DNA of 64,000 nucleotides from Physcomitrium patens (lineage: Eukaryota > Streptophyta > Bryopsida > Funariales > Funariaceae), in the NCBI RefSeq assembly GCF_000002425.4, contig NC_037273.1:13611207-13675206 (forward strand), in the 5' to 3' direction. The notes beneath the pieces were generated by a model, which had not been told where the DNA came from, searched no databases, and saw only the letters and a list, made by a program, of their open reading frames with translations. The position numbers were made by a program, and so were the translations under genes. Each line of letters starts with the position of its first letter. The first letter of the stretch is position 1. This document shows, in pieces, positions 14,801 through 28,047 of the stretch.

Positions 14801-17800
14801 TGTTAGAATCAACTTCGAATTACCAACACATTACGCCCAAAACCAAATAGCATGGCGGACGCAACCCAGATGTCGGTGAACACTAAATCTGGAAGTTATC
14901 ATGATATTGTCAGAAATGAAACGTGTACTCTCATCCCTGAAGAGGAATTCTTATAACCTCGAAGCAGAGTTAATACTAGATGAATACCTCTCCAGCATAG
15001 TGACAGATTCGGAATGCCTTATCTCGCTCGCCTTTAAAGCAGTCGTTTCCTTTCAGATGCTCTTTCAGCTTATTTGCAAGAGTCGCATCTGAAGCTCGCG
15101 GGAACATGCACTCCTCATCGAGTAAAGAAATCAATCCTAATGGTCTCTACACCACACATATATCAAATATTTTGGTTATATGACTGCATTCAATCTGACG
15201 TAGTCTTCCACACATTCTGATATTCTAGTAATAAAATGAACTCGTTTACTAAAATTAGTTAATGGTTAAGGATTCGAAATAAACCAATATGTACAGTTAG
15301 CAGCATGACGCAAGAGTTTTTCATTTATTAGTTCAAGAACTCGAATAACGTCATGCGAAGCATACATACCTTCTCAATAAGATCAAGACATTCTTGATTG
15401 TCTTCAAAATCCACCCTCGTCCAATCAATATTTTCAGACGTATACTCCTGAAAAATTCACGCAAAAAGCCGACCTCTGTTAATCGTTCGGCGTAGCATTT
15501 CGTGACTGAGTCCGGAATGGGAGAAGTACACAGATGCTGTGACAGTGGGAAGATAAGAGAATTACAAAATCAGTACGTGCGAACAGGGAAAGATAACATG
15601 GCCGTAACAATCATCCTCGTATTACCTCTTGCTCAAGCTTGAACAGATGACGATTGAAATGTTGTTGCAACCTTTCATTCGCATAATTTATACATAATTG
15701 CTCAAAACTGTTTTTCTGCAAGAACCATAGTAAAGCTTGAGACAAAAAAAATTCTACGAAAAGTGGATTTCGACAGTGGACATTGTAAAAGACCTGGTCA
15801 GGTCCTGATACCCCTTTCTTAATGAACTCTGCAAATCAATCCTGCCCACCAAATGCTCGAGAAGAGAGATAGGCCGAACCAGGAGTTTAGGTGCGTTAAA
15901 GATGCGTTATGTTGTATTCATGCATGAGAAACGCTTGCACCAACACAAGGAGACGATATGGAACAACATGAAAGTGTTTATGAACTGCTCATGATTTCAA
16001 ACCAAAGTAAACGCAGGTTTTACCTTAAAAGATTCAAATCCATAAATGTCCAGGATGCTTATTGACCTTCCTGTCGGCTTCTTGCCAACTTCTAAAGACT
16101 TGTTGATACGTCCCACCAACCAGTCGAACAGGCTAGCATAGATAGCTTTAGCAAGGGCATCTCTGGAATCATTTGCCTGCAACCAGAGGTCGATTAGAGA
16201 AAGAAACGGTCTATTTACGTATTCTGATCTCAACCGTTGTATTAGAGTGATATAACTTCAGTACATAATTAAATTAACTTCAGGCACATAGCATGTTCAA
16301 CAGAAAGCAAGTATCCCATTGCAAGCTCGGGCACGAGAGAGCCGGCCACGGAAAAGACTTCTTCGGGATCTCTCTCCCTGGTCGGAAAAAAAAATAAAAA
16401 ATAAAAAATAAAAAACAAAGGAAAAGAAGGAAACCGGAGAGGCACCGCAGCCACGTCCGACACGTCGCTACAGACTTTGAAACCCGTGCCAAGTCGTAAA
16501 AGAATTAAACGCGCGTGCAAGTCCAACACATTGACTTCTGTTACTGCGGTCACTGAAAACGAACAGCGCCAAGTATACTTCACTCCTTGAGGAAAGGAGT
16601 CTAGAGGTGTGAAGGATACCTGCGCAAATGTCAATCTCTGTACAATTTCTTCGCCTCCAACGCGGATCCTTCGAGTAGAAAGTGCTGCAACCAGCGCATT
16701 GGACTTGCAGTGAAGCAGTCCAGCCGCCACATTCACAGCTGCACACATAGAGGAAATGATAAATTGATTAAAATGAGATCAAAAGGAGAGTACAGACTTC
16801 GTCGTTGCACTGCTGAGATAGATCTCACGTTTGTAAAGAAAAATTAGGACATGTTTGAGAAGAAATCTACACAACAAAGTTCTTGTTACCTTCACTTTCA
16901 TCCACAACGACATAAGAATCATTCTCAACAACGTGAAACGTGATGTTCCCGATCCAAAGGACTGCAGCAAGCATCTTAAAAGCTTGCTCCTGGTCTTCCA
17001 CGCTGATTTGCACCACATCCATAGCACTCTGCAAGACAATGTCCCCTTCTTAGAGAGGAATACTGAGCCACCGAAAAAGAGAAGATGTAATACAATGAAG
17101 TATGGAAACGACTGAATGGATTGTCCATGTCAAGCACGACTTGAAGGGTTCAGAGAGCCTCTAGAGGAATCAATCAACGTTATTGATTAGAAGCATCTGT
17201 CCTTTCAGCTAATCCTCAAAAGCGATGAACATAGGGACTTACCTTCATATGTTGGAAATTTTTTGCATCGTCAACGTTATCAATGTACAAACACCTGCTT
17301 TGATTCAAATACTTGTACTCTTTCGCAGATTTTAAATGCAACCGCTCTACACCAGCGAAGACACAGCGAGCAGTCAGAGATGCACAAAAGAACAACAATG
17401 AGAAGAGATTTATACGCATTCCGATAGACAAGCGAAAGGAAATGGTTAAACTAGAGGAGGTTTAGAAGAGACAGTTTCTACAACCTCTCAAAGCTGTGTC
17501 GGCTCCAGCGCAAAGTTGATAAAAAATATGGTAAGATCTTTCGCCTTCAGCCTGCTGTACAACTCGAGACTGAAATCGCCACACCGAAACAGAAACAAAA
17601 GGAAAAAGCGTAAGATGATACTGACACGTTGCTTGCTTTAAAAGAAATTCACCCCATTTTCCGGATCAACCACTAGTACATTCATAACCGATCATACGAG
17701 TCAGCTCTCGAGAAAAGACCTTTTGTGCCACAATTTGAATATCATGTACCCGATCAAGAGTAAATTATTGCTCTATTATGCGTGTTGGGGTGAGCGCAGC

Positions 17801-20576
17801 AGGATTTGTAAACTATACACAAATAGCTCAAACACAAGATGGCCTACCTTTTCTAATAAATCTTCTCGCAAACAGGTGTAAGCGTTGAGTGAGAATCACA
17901 AAACAAAAAACAAAGTTAAGATGATGTGATGTTGAGCTCATCAAAGTACAAGAAAAACAGAATAAAGAGAAACATCAAAGGTATATCAAAAAATTACTCT
18001 ACAGCTACTAAAACTTCTCATAGCTAGCCATGTGCAGAATAAGTGAGTTTTGATTAGGCTTACAAGTTTGAATCTTTGCCCCACATATTTTACCGGCTCT
18101 ATCAAAATGAATATCAATCAGCTTTCCCTGTGGACACGGAAAACGGATTGATCGATAGTAAGACTCTGTACTTCCAAAACAAGAGATCCTGTCGGATTTT
18201 GTCGCTTTCCTAGGATTTAACAGGGAAGTGTTGTTTCAGCATCCAAAATCGACCACTATCTAGATGCTTAACCTGAATGTATATTTGAGATTCCCTGTAA
18301 ATCCTTATCAACACTAACAAACGCAGTCGATCTACTTACAAAGCGACTGGAGTTGTCATTTCTTAAGGTCTTGGCATTCCCGAACGCTTCCAAAATCGGG
18401 TTAGTTTGCAAAATTTCGTCTTCTAATCCACCACCGCCACCAAGTGCAGCTAGATACTGCATGGTAATTTTCGCTGTTTCCGTCTTCCCCGCACCGCTCT
18501 CACCGCTGTAAAAGGATCAGAAACAGCTCCACATTAAACGCATAAAAATTCAATAAAAGCAGAAGTGAAAAGAGGAAAGAAAGAATGGAAGAAAACAAGA
18601 AAAAAACGAAAATAAAGTTCTGAATTAAGGTAACACAGTACGTACGAATACAATTTAACGATGGTAGATACGTTGGCAAAGATGTCAAACTGGTGGCTAG
18701 ACAAAGATGTTTCAGAATTGAGAAACTCATGAAAACATACCTGATGATGACAGACTGATTAATACCATCTGCAAATGCACCAGCACAGAGGATAAATCAC
18801 ACAAACCTTTCACTCTTCATCGAGATAGACGATACGAAGATGTACATCGCATCAATATTACAATTGATCAGAGAACTGAAAAATAAAGGTAATGATCCAC
18901 CACTGCAGGACAACCAAGGATATGTACCTCGAATCATGGCTTTGAATGCAGTGTCCGCTGTCATATACACATGAGGGTAAGTGCTTTCGGAGGTTCTATT
19001 TCTGTAGGCAAGGATGTTGTTTGGACCATAGATGGAAATTTCCTTGAACGGATTAACAGCAATCAAGACGGGACCGGCCTTAGTCTGCATAGCAATATTC
19101 CATGTCGATGATGAGAAAAAGTTCGAAACTCTTCACTGAAATGACATAGAAGCAAACCAGGGACAGTTTTGTAGGAGAATGTGCATTGAAAAGCATAACC
19201 TTCGTGTTCAGTTTCAGGCATCACAGCCAGCCACGGCCACAGCGCTGCTACATAGAGTGCGCAGTGAAAAAAATTGATGAGAAAGCAAAGGATATCAGGA
19301 CCCAGCTTGCACTTACATAAATCTTATCTTGCTCATACCGAAAGTCTAAATTATGCAGAACTGAAGGCTCATTCAAGTAGCTGAGTTTGATGAGGTCATA
19401 AACTCCTTCTAATATGTCAGGGTTTGCTGGTTGAAGTCTGGTGACATTCACTCTGATAACCTGCGTCAATACGCAATGAACAACCATATTATCTACAAGT
19501 AGCCTAGCGTTCCTTATTGTTACAATAGTTCAAACACTAAAATCATGTATCCAGTTCAGTAATGCATTGACCTGAAAATTGGAAAAGAACAAAGTAACGT
19601 TCAGAATCCCACCTTGTGATCAGCAGTGCGCACCATAGCCTCTGTATCCTTATCCTCAGCAGAAACTACCGTTCCAGCAATCCAATTGTACTCAGAAGTT
19701 AAGCACCATACTCGCAAATTCTGCACTCCCAGATATCAGCATGGCGTTAGAATAAGCGTGTAGCGACAATTGCTGGTGGATCTCAACCCTCATTTAAGCT
19801 GTGAGTAGGATCCAGTTCCCAAAGACAAAGTAAAAAGTCTACATTACAAGTGGCCCATCTCCCAGCCAACACAGACTTGAAACATGGCAATACAAACTTG
19901 TGGAACTATGGCAGAGATATACCTTCTTCAGGCGCAGTGTACCGTCATCCTTCCACTTCTTGCCAGACGATGGAGTTGTTACAGGCAGAGCTGTATTTTC
20001 CAGGACAGGAGTCTGAGGCAGAGGTGTTTCAGGTGTGGAGGATTCTTGTGCAGTTAGAAAACTGAAACTTGATTCCTGTGCGCCACAGGCGTCGAGTCTT
20101 TGATCAAAGCTCAGTGTTCCACTACTGCGCACTTGGTCTGCCGGCGTGAAAACATCTGGTATGATGGAAGGGGAGGAGGCGAGCTGAGGACTGGCGAAGC
20201 TCTCATTGAGAGCAGTGCCCACTCTTTCAGCAAGAGGTGTGTGAACGTTCGTACATGTCACGGACTTCGAAGCTAGCGCTGCGGGATCAGCTGGTGCCAC
20301 CAGATTTACAATGGGTGATCCCACGGCGATGTTTTCTTTGAACGCTTCAGACTCATTGCTCGAAAGCACAATGCTATCTAAACACGCGCCCAGCGCTTTC
20401 TTAGCTCCCATGGATGATGGCAAGCGTGCCCTGGATGATGGTCTTAAAGGCAAGGGAGGCAAGTCCGCATAAGTCTCATCACTTGTGATTTCACTTTCCT
20501 CAATGTCACCGGTCTTCATGAAATCCAGCATCTTCTCTAATGTACTACGCCCCTCAATGCCATTCGTAGAATACAT
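11880..20576 (-). CDS. class VIII myosin heavy chain
   Basis: Coding exons: 20576-19923, 19720-19613, 19460-19317, 19084-18928, 18768-18741, 18505-18340, 18127-18064, 17861-17848, 17569-17485, 17346-17243, 17028-16890, 16738-16620, 16176-16024, 15715-15626, 15447-15370, 15146-14988, 14782-14579, 14387-14182, 14007-13869, 13651-13522, 13308-13162, 13018-12819 and 12728-11880. They sum to 4137 nt, an exact codon multiple (1378 aa). The order is a long Ser/Pro-rich N-terminal extension, the motor (P-loop GESGAGKT, switch I NDNSSRF, switch II DIYGFE, actin-binding HFIRCIKPN), about four IQ motifs, a short coiled coil and a class VIII tail ([15 protein letters not shown] near the end). Plant myosin VIII is an actin motor of plasmodesmata, endocytosis and phragmoplast guidance. 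The ATG at 20576 is the first in frame, but the frame stays open to an acceptor-like site at 20650, so an upstream exon is possible. Confidence 0.93.
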
Positions 20577-20717
20577 AGTGACTTCACAGGAACACGAATC
20601 TTCACCAGTCCCTGCAAATTTCACCTCCTCGGGGAGACTGCCACCATTCCTGCAACGCACAGTAAGCACAACAAATATCTCTCTCGCCCTCTCTCATCAG
20701 CGCGGAACGACATCCAA

Positions 20718-20760
<43 letters not shown>

Positions 20761-21399
20761 AACAACGACCATGAATTTTTCTGCCAACAACACTCGGTTT
20801 CTCTCTCCGCTAATCACGCACTCCTTATCAACACCACCGCAAGCATGCCCTTGAACCTTCAAAATTCCACCTCCGTGAATTATCTCCCCACACCAACATC
20901 CACACATTCCGCAACAGCGAGCTCGCGCTAAACGCAACTCCAAACCACATTATCACACCCCCGGCACCGCACGAAACACTGCATAAACCCAACTCGTGAT
21001 TCGAAGAAACTCAGCACCAGACCCAAAAGCAGCCCTGATAGATGGCCAGATGAGGCTCTGATTCGCAGCTGACATAAGACAAAGGCGCAACGGCCGGTAA
21101 AGCTTCTTCGTCCTCGCACGAGTACACCCCCCCCCCCCCAAATGTCTTTTGCTTGCTTGCTTTCCTCGTCGGCTCTCTCTGGGCTCATTGCGCACGAACA
21201 CGGGCGTGTGGATGAATGTGGTTCATGGATGTATCGTCAATGGATGAATACATGAAACATCCAGTTCACAACGTTCACTTCGGATGGATTAGAAACGTGC
21301 GGGTACGTCGTCGTGGATGAACGAGAATGCGGATCGGGTTGGATGAGGGAGCACCACCCGAGGAGGCGGTAAGATTTTGAATATGAAAATGGGGGAAAG

Positions 21400-21450
<51 letters not shown>
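20577..21450 (-). promoter_or_regulatory. myosin VIII 5' UTR and promoter region
   Basis: An acceptor-like TGCAG at 20650 suggests a spliced leader. Upstream lies a (CT)n run at 20725-20758, read as (GA)n on the gene strand, as is common in plant 5' UTRs. A C-only tract (about 21126-21141) and a joined (AT)n-(GA)n block (21398-21449) follow. The transcription start was not located. Confidence 0.5.
21398..21449. repeat. (AT)n-(GA)n compound microsatellite
   Basis: About eleven AT units are followed directly by about fourteen GA units, upstream of the myosin gene. Confidence 0.95.
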
Positions 21451-21451
<1 letters not shown>

Positions 21452-21823
21452 TTTCTTATTTCTTAAAGAGGCAAATTGGGAGGCTCATTGGGCGTGGGTT
21501 GAACAAATATTAGATGAATGAAACTTTAATGGAGATGAGACGCGAAAATATGTGGTCATCCACTTGACTCCGTTTTTGAAAGCCCTTCACATTCCTAAAG
21601 AAAACACTTTACTGATTATTCTCAAGTGACACACTCGAATGCTATTATTTTGATGCCACTTTCACTCGTTCTATTTTTGTTCGTTGTTCAAGTTGGTGTT
21701 TTTCTTTTACAATTCCTAATTTTAAGAAAAAATTCAAACAGTTCGAGATATAGAGTCCAATCTATCCTTGTGTCTATCCATCTTTGTTTCTAAATGTGTG
21801 TGAGCGTTTGGATTCGATTATAG

Positions 21824-21871
<48 letters not shown>

Positions 21872-24800
21872 GTAAAGAAGAGTCAAACGTCTGTGTTTAA
21901 TAGTGAGTACTTTAATAGTTTAACTGGGTCATTAACAATTGTCACTTGTGTGATATCAAAATAACATTGGAATACGAAATGAATATGAAAAAAATAAAAA
22001 AATAAAAAACATGGATTTTATTCAATCATTTATTTTAAAGATAGTATTTTTATGTATACACCAATCAATAAGTAGAGAATGTCGGTTTTGGATTGCAATT
22101 TTATGTTTTCAAGTTTAAAATAGTGTAAACTTGTACACAATCATTTCAGTTTCGTTATTTATGTTATTTATTACTTGTATACCATGGCCATCAACAATTA
22201 GTTACCAATCTAGGGTTTCATAAACTTCAATATGAAACACCAGACATTGTTTTTTTTTCTATTAGTTTCTAAAGGAAGGAGGTACATTCCATAACAATGG
22301 AGGCACATCCGTCATTGTCCACTTCTTTAGACATCGCAACAAACTTGCGTCGTAATGTCTAGTGTTCATAGTTTATCAATAGTATGGCACTATTAGTATC
22401 ATTCTTGTAGTGAGCATGAAACACATTTGTAATAGGGCTGCTGAAGAGATATGACTACACGGAGCCTTGTCGCCAAGCCTGTTCAAGTAGCAAGCTCCTG
22501 GAGCATGACCCTATTCAATGCCGTCCCTTCATCTCATCAGTTACGCCTCAGTGTCGGAGATACTCACAGGTTCTCCCCCTCATGCTTTAAAATCGCAGCA
22601 ACAGCGACACCGAACTAGAATTGATTAAACCGGGGTCTCTGCTGCTTCTCTCTCCTGTCAAGTTTCAGTTTGCTTTCAATTGTGGGTTCAGTAAAAATGA
22701 CGCGTCGTTTTCGTTAATTGCTTCTTCGTTTGCAGGACAATCCGTGAGCAAGTGCAGTTGGTGCTTGAGTCGGTTGTTTGATAGTAACACTGGGCCCTAG
22801 GTGTGTGATTTGGTGGAATTAGGTGCTTGTCCAGGGACATACTCGCAAGCCGCGAAACCTGCAATCATTAGCGTTAACCAGGGTTCGAAAGACGATGCAA
22901 TACCTCGAAGTGGGCACTTGGCAAAGGGATGTTGTGTCGAAGAATTCGCACGTTTCCAGACCTCGCCCATTATGTCTTCTATGTATAGTAGTATTGACTC
23001 ACTACATCTGTGTCGCGGGTCCCGCTGAATTCGCCAGTGCACCCGAAATTGGTGACAGTGGAGACCTTTTTCTGGTTTGGGTTGGGTGGGTCCAGAAGAC
23101 GTGGACCAAATTTATTGCACCGTTGGGGGAAAGAAGACCACGCGGTTGATGGCATCCTCAGGACGTCCTCTCCTCATTGGTGCAATTTAAATGAATGGCT
23201 TTCGTATCAGTCGAAACGGTCTTCCGAGCATCCAGCACGGGGTTTGTTCCTCCCCGCCCTCGCCCAAGTTCAAATTTCTTCATCTCTCACCTAATTCGCA
23301 GGTGGAGCACTTTCGGTTGGAGTTTCTTGTGCTCACGCCACACATGACACTCGGATAGTTCCCCTGTCCGCTGTGAGATCAACATCAACGACGCAGATGC
23401 TTGTTAGAGTGCAATCCACGCGGCATTCGTCTTCTGCTTCTCAACCTCTGATTTTTATGGGGGCAAATTGTTCTAGTTGTGTTGAACTCGTTACAGAGTG
23501 TGGGTGAACATTCATTTTTTAAGGATTGTGGAGGTAATTTGTGGAGCAGACTTGGTAACATGCAATCCAAGCTCGACATGCTGAATTTTGTTTCGCGTCA
23601 ACGTCTGCACAGAGAAGATGGTGTCGTGCACATGTTGGCTCGTTGATGACAGATTCTATTGTATTACGTTCTGCAAATGGTCGTTCAGTGTTTTCTTTTT
23701 TATTACTCGTTTCAGGATTCATTGATGTTGCGGTGCGTCAAGAGCTCTGCTAGAAAGTTTCGTTTGACATACAGTAACATGATCTCATGAGCCCAACTCT
23801 TGAACCTAATCAAGCTATTGAATGTGGAGGTCTTAGCAGCTCGTGCTTGTGTTGCCAAAGCCAATTTTTGAGCTACACAGCTGCTATCATATAATGAGCT
23901 AACCTACACACTGCAGTTGCGTGCAAAAATTCCTGGCCTGTGCTCGAAACTGATAGTTTAGTTTCTCCAAATTGATAGTTTTTAGCCATTCTCTTAATTG
24001 AATTTGTAGCTTAACATAACTTATTCCAAATTATGACAAAATAAATAATTGATGTGTAGAAAACATAATACAAAACCAAAATTCTTTAAGCTAAACTAAA
24101 TTAGATGCTTTACCTATATTTTGGTTTTGTTTGCACATGTTGAAATAGGGAGTTGGTCATCATCTTAGAATTGAAATCTGAACCAAAGAAAGCATAAAAA
24201 AATGTTTTAAAGTTTAGAACTGGAAGGCGTGTTCAAACATTAATGATAACAGTAACATTGTAAATAAAATGCTTTTGCACTTCTATAAGATATTTCTGTA
24301 TTATCCACATTTTGTTTTATTACTTGTTTTTATCTATTCATTGATAATATAAATGCTATATTACTTCTTTTTTTGGATTATGATTGAAGATAAATAAAAA
24401 TTTCATCATCTTTGAGTTTTTTTTTAACCAAATGACTTCTCTAATGTTTTTATTTATTTATTTATTTTTAAATATAAATTTAGGAAATAATATCTATTAA
24501 AATTGGCTTGCAGTTTTTCTATCTAATACAATACTTTGGTCACATTTATTCTTAGAAGCCAAAAAAAATCAATTATTGAATAGATAATTTTTTTATTGGT
24601 AAAAATTTAGACTTTAAATTACATAATAAATACAAAGATTTTTTTGATTTTGTGACACATTTTTTAAAGTAGGTTTTAAGAAACTCCAAATTAGTTTGAT
24701 CTTCATTAAAAATCAATCGTAAAATTGGTAGGATTTGTATTTTGAGAGCTTAGAAAAGTCTTATATGCAAATTTAAAAAAAATGATAGAATAATATTTCA

Positions 24801-25068
24801 AATATGGTTTTATTATTTTTTCTTGCTAAAGATTCTTAAATGAACTATAATTGGTTGTATTTGATTGTATGTAAATCCAATTTTAAATTCACATCTCATA
24901 CTATAAAATTGGACTTCTTTAAATTTACTTGAATAGTTTTTTTGTTTATTTATTTATTAATTATTTTATAATAATAAATTATTATAAGCCTATTTTTGTT
25001 ATATTTTAAAAATTATATTTATTTCTCTATCATGATTCTTATATCTAAAAATTAAAATTAAAATTTAT

Positions 25069-25103
<35 letters not shown>

Positions 25104-25610
25104 CTATCTAATTTTAACTTATATTCTTTGATTATTTTATTTAAAGTGATTAAAATTATAAAAAAATATTATATTAATTTATTTATAAGTACGTATTTTG
25201 AAAATATGTTACTTACTATAAAGTTTTTTAATTATATATATATTATCTTATTTTAGTATTAAAATGGTTTATACAAACTTAATTGACTTTCAAACTTGTT
25301 TTATAAAAGATGTGGTAATATATTATTTTCATATTTCTTGAATACTTCTTTCAATTTTTTAATTTTTTAAATATTGAATATTAAATGTATATCATGTTGG
25401 ATGTTAAATTTAATATTTGATTCAAATAAAAAACTAATTAAATAATAATATAATAATATAAATATTATTTTTTATATTATTTCTTTATATATATTGTATA
25501 ATATTTTAAAATAAGAATTTAAATGAATATTTAAAAAATAATATAGAATCTACATCTTTTTACTAATATTATCTATGTTCTTTATTATCTTTAAAGATTT
25601 TAAATATTTT
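21451..25610. other. non-coding stretch with a less AT-rich island at 22.4-23.75 kb
   Basis: An (AT)n(GTAT)n microsatellite lies at 21824-21872. Bases 22400-23750 have clearly higher GC than either side and contain several overlapping short ORFs (60-108 codons) on both strands. None shows a domain or codon pattern I recognise, so the island could be a non-coding transcript, untranslated exons or an old gene remnant. Bases 24000-25610 are very AT-rich and no gene was seen. Confidence 0.5.
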
Positions 25611-26298
25611 TGTGTTGTAATATAGCTACTAGATGAATAATATATATAAAGATATTATAAATATTATAAAAAAATACATTAGAAGTATAAATAATAATAA
25701 AGGAGGTAATAAAATTAGTAATAGCTAATGTTGCTTCTTTGCAAAATAAACTTCTACTTACTTTGCAAGGCCATAAATGAGGCACAATAATATAGATAAG
25801 AAAAAAATTAATATAGGAATCTTTAGAAAAGAATTAAGAGTATTTTGGAGCAATAATTACCTTAATTTAAACAAGAACTAATATCAAAAGAAGACCTATT
25901 ACAAATCAAGGTCAAAATTTGATCTTATGACACAAAATCATGCATCTACCGTAAATCATCGCTTGTTTGGTTGATCAAGAGCAAGGATTGAAAGGAAACT
26001 AAACATAGATTTTTTAAACATTGGTTTTGAGTGATTTAAGTTTACAACGACTTTGTAAAAGTATGAAAAGTCATTTTTTTAAAAAATGACTATAGATTTT
26101 GAGAAATATAAAGAGTTTATATTTAAAAAAATTGTGTGAGATTGATAAAAAATCTATAGTAAAAAATATTTTTATTAAATGAATATTATTGTGTTAAATT
26201 TTTGTTTTCAATTTAAGCATGATCAAACAATTCATTTGAGGATTATTGAACTTCAAATTATTGGAATCTTAAAATTGGAGTTTAAAAGATTAATGAGG
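25611..26298 (+). mobile_element. 5' half of an old degenerate LTR (RLG-3-like), split by RLG-1
   Basis: It starts with a TGTTGTAATATAG-type end resembling the start of the LTR at 51488. It aligns by eye along its length with 42523-43190, including AGGAGGTAATAAAA and a stretch around GAATTAAGAGTA. The other half is 32252-32976. It is much richer in A+T than the young LTR. Confidence 0.7.
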
Positions 26299-26303
26299 GT
26301 TTC

Positions 26304-26861
26304 TATTAAGGACAAGAACTTTATAAAGATAAATGAATAAGTGAGACTTCTCTCAAAGAAAGATGACAAAATAGAAATAACTAAATATGTATATTAAGAA
26401 AGAAATTGGAATGGCTATGGCCAAAAGACAAGAAAACTAGAGACCCTTGAAACTAGACTAGAAGTAAGAAAAGAGTTGACAAGAGTGAAGAGGGCTTCAC
26501 TCTTGTCTCTATATATACTATCTAACTAGGGGCTATGTGGTGATGTTCTATAGTACCTCCAATATGTATTGACTTTGTAGGACACATGCCTTGACTTACA
26601 AGACAAGTTTTTTTACATGTGGACCACATAGTTAGCTTGGTCTTCAAGCTAACAACATGTGTGGCACATGGCCAACTTTTTGACCTCGTTTCAAATCCAA
26701 AAAGTCAATTAAAGACACCTATAAAGTCAAAGCAGTGTCTATGAAGCATCTAGGAAGCTTGTATAGCAAATATTATAGAATAAACTTATTTTTACCTACT
26801 TTTACTTAGTTCTATCTATTTATATATATAATTACTAGCTTACATGTGTATATCCATGACA
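26304..26861 (-). repeat. RLG-1 3' LTR
   Basis: This is the same 558-bp unit. The inverted repeat at 26478-26507 is perfect (13-bp arms, loop AGGG). The purine tract AGAAGAGAGGGTAT (sense) abuts it at 26862-26875. Confidence 0.9.
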
Positions 26862-26924
26862 ATACCCTCTCTTCTAGGGGCGAGTTCCACGAAGAGCAGT
26901 CATCATATGTTAAAGAAATTTGTG

Positions 26925-27075
26925 ATGTGATGAATTAAATTTGCCACATATTATGATCTTTGTTCTCTTCAAAGATGATTGATAGAGCTCTCAACCATTG
27001 ATAGTGTCCCATATCAGAGCAGAAAGACCACCGAGTTATTTGATCGTTGTTGAGGCCTTCATAACTTCTTTCAAA
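26925..27075 (-). pseudogene. RLG-1 remnant of the extra 3' ORF
   Basis: On the minus strand this translates to a stretch with MGHYQWL preceded by a Trp-Ser and an Asn-Asp. It lines up with WSEVEGMGHYRWF in the RLG-2b extra ORF. It sits at the same place, between the chromodomain and the purine tract. Confidence 0.55.
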
Positions 27076-27429
27076 TAAAATATTTGGAACACTGTCAGGA
27101 GTTGTTCCTACTTATAATAAAATCACCAAACATTGGGAGTCCCTTCCAAGGTTGTGATACCAAATGCGTTATATCTCGCCATATATTTGAGGAAGAATAT
27201 GTTGTTCTTGAAGATCTTCATCTCGATTGCATTGTCTTGAAGGTTGTGACATTAGTAATGTCTCATCCGGTAGGTCAACAAATGAAGGCTCTTCAGTCAA
27301 ATCTGCTAGTTTTTGGTTCTATATCTTCTCAGCATCACAACTACAAAGAAGATGCAAACAAAGATTGAAAGTAGAATATTATCTTGCTTAGATCTTGTTT
27401 CTTTTATAATAAAGGTTTTCATCTTGATT

Positions 27430-27965
27430 TTGATGGATGTCGTTGATGAAAAGCCTCCACCGCCTTTATTGTATTTGTAAGATTCTTTACTGACTCCCAT
27501 GTGCTTTCACTAATATCATATCCGTGCCAATGAATAAGATATTCTAATTTATTTCAAGATTGCCTTGAATCTAAGACTTCTTCCACTTTGAACTCTTCAT
27601 TATTATCCACTTCTATAGGAGGAGGTGGAGCTTGTCTTCTTCTTGGTATGTCCACTGTCTTGTATGATTCAAGAAGAGACACGTGGAATATTGGATGGAT
27701 TTTCATTGACTCTAGTAGGTGTAAACAATATGCAACTAGATTGATTTGTACAAAAATAAAAAAAATAGTCTAAGCCTTCAATAGTCCAATTTGTCACAAG
27801 GACAAGTAGTCTTGATATTGTAATGAAGTAACCATACTTTGTAATCCATGTGGAATGATGGTTGTTTCTTTTGATAGACATCCGCATTGACCTTTTGTTG
27901 TTCTTGAGCTTCTTTTAATTGTGCCTTCATCATTGTTTGTAGCTCTAACAAATGAATTACCAAAT
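27430..27965 (-). pseudogene. RLG-1 integrase tail and chromodomain remnant
   Basis: Bases 27778-27963 match the integrase C-terminal region. Bases ~27430-27600 translate to a chromodomain with VLDSR, LEYLIHWHGYD and TWE, closely like the RLG-2b one, with an internal stop. Chromodomains steer integration to marked chromatin in chromoviruses. Confidence 0.8.
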
Positions 27966-28047
27966 CTTTTGCTGCAGGATTATCAACTTTTGAAAAGTCA
28001 AAAGTATCAAGTCTTGGATGATAACCATAATTGGCAAAGAAAGGTGT

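Noticed and set aside
20602-20943. ORF through the (GA)n tract upstream of myosin with its own ATG
   Set aside because: It enters the first myosin exon in the wrong frame and ends after a few codons; the Arg-Glu repeat is only the microsatellite translated.
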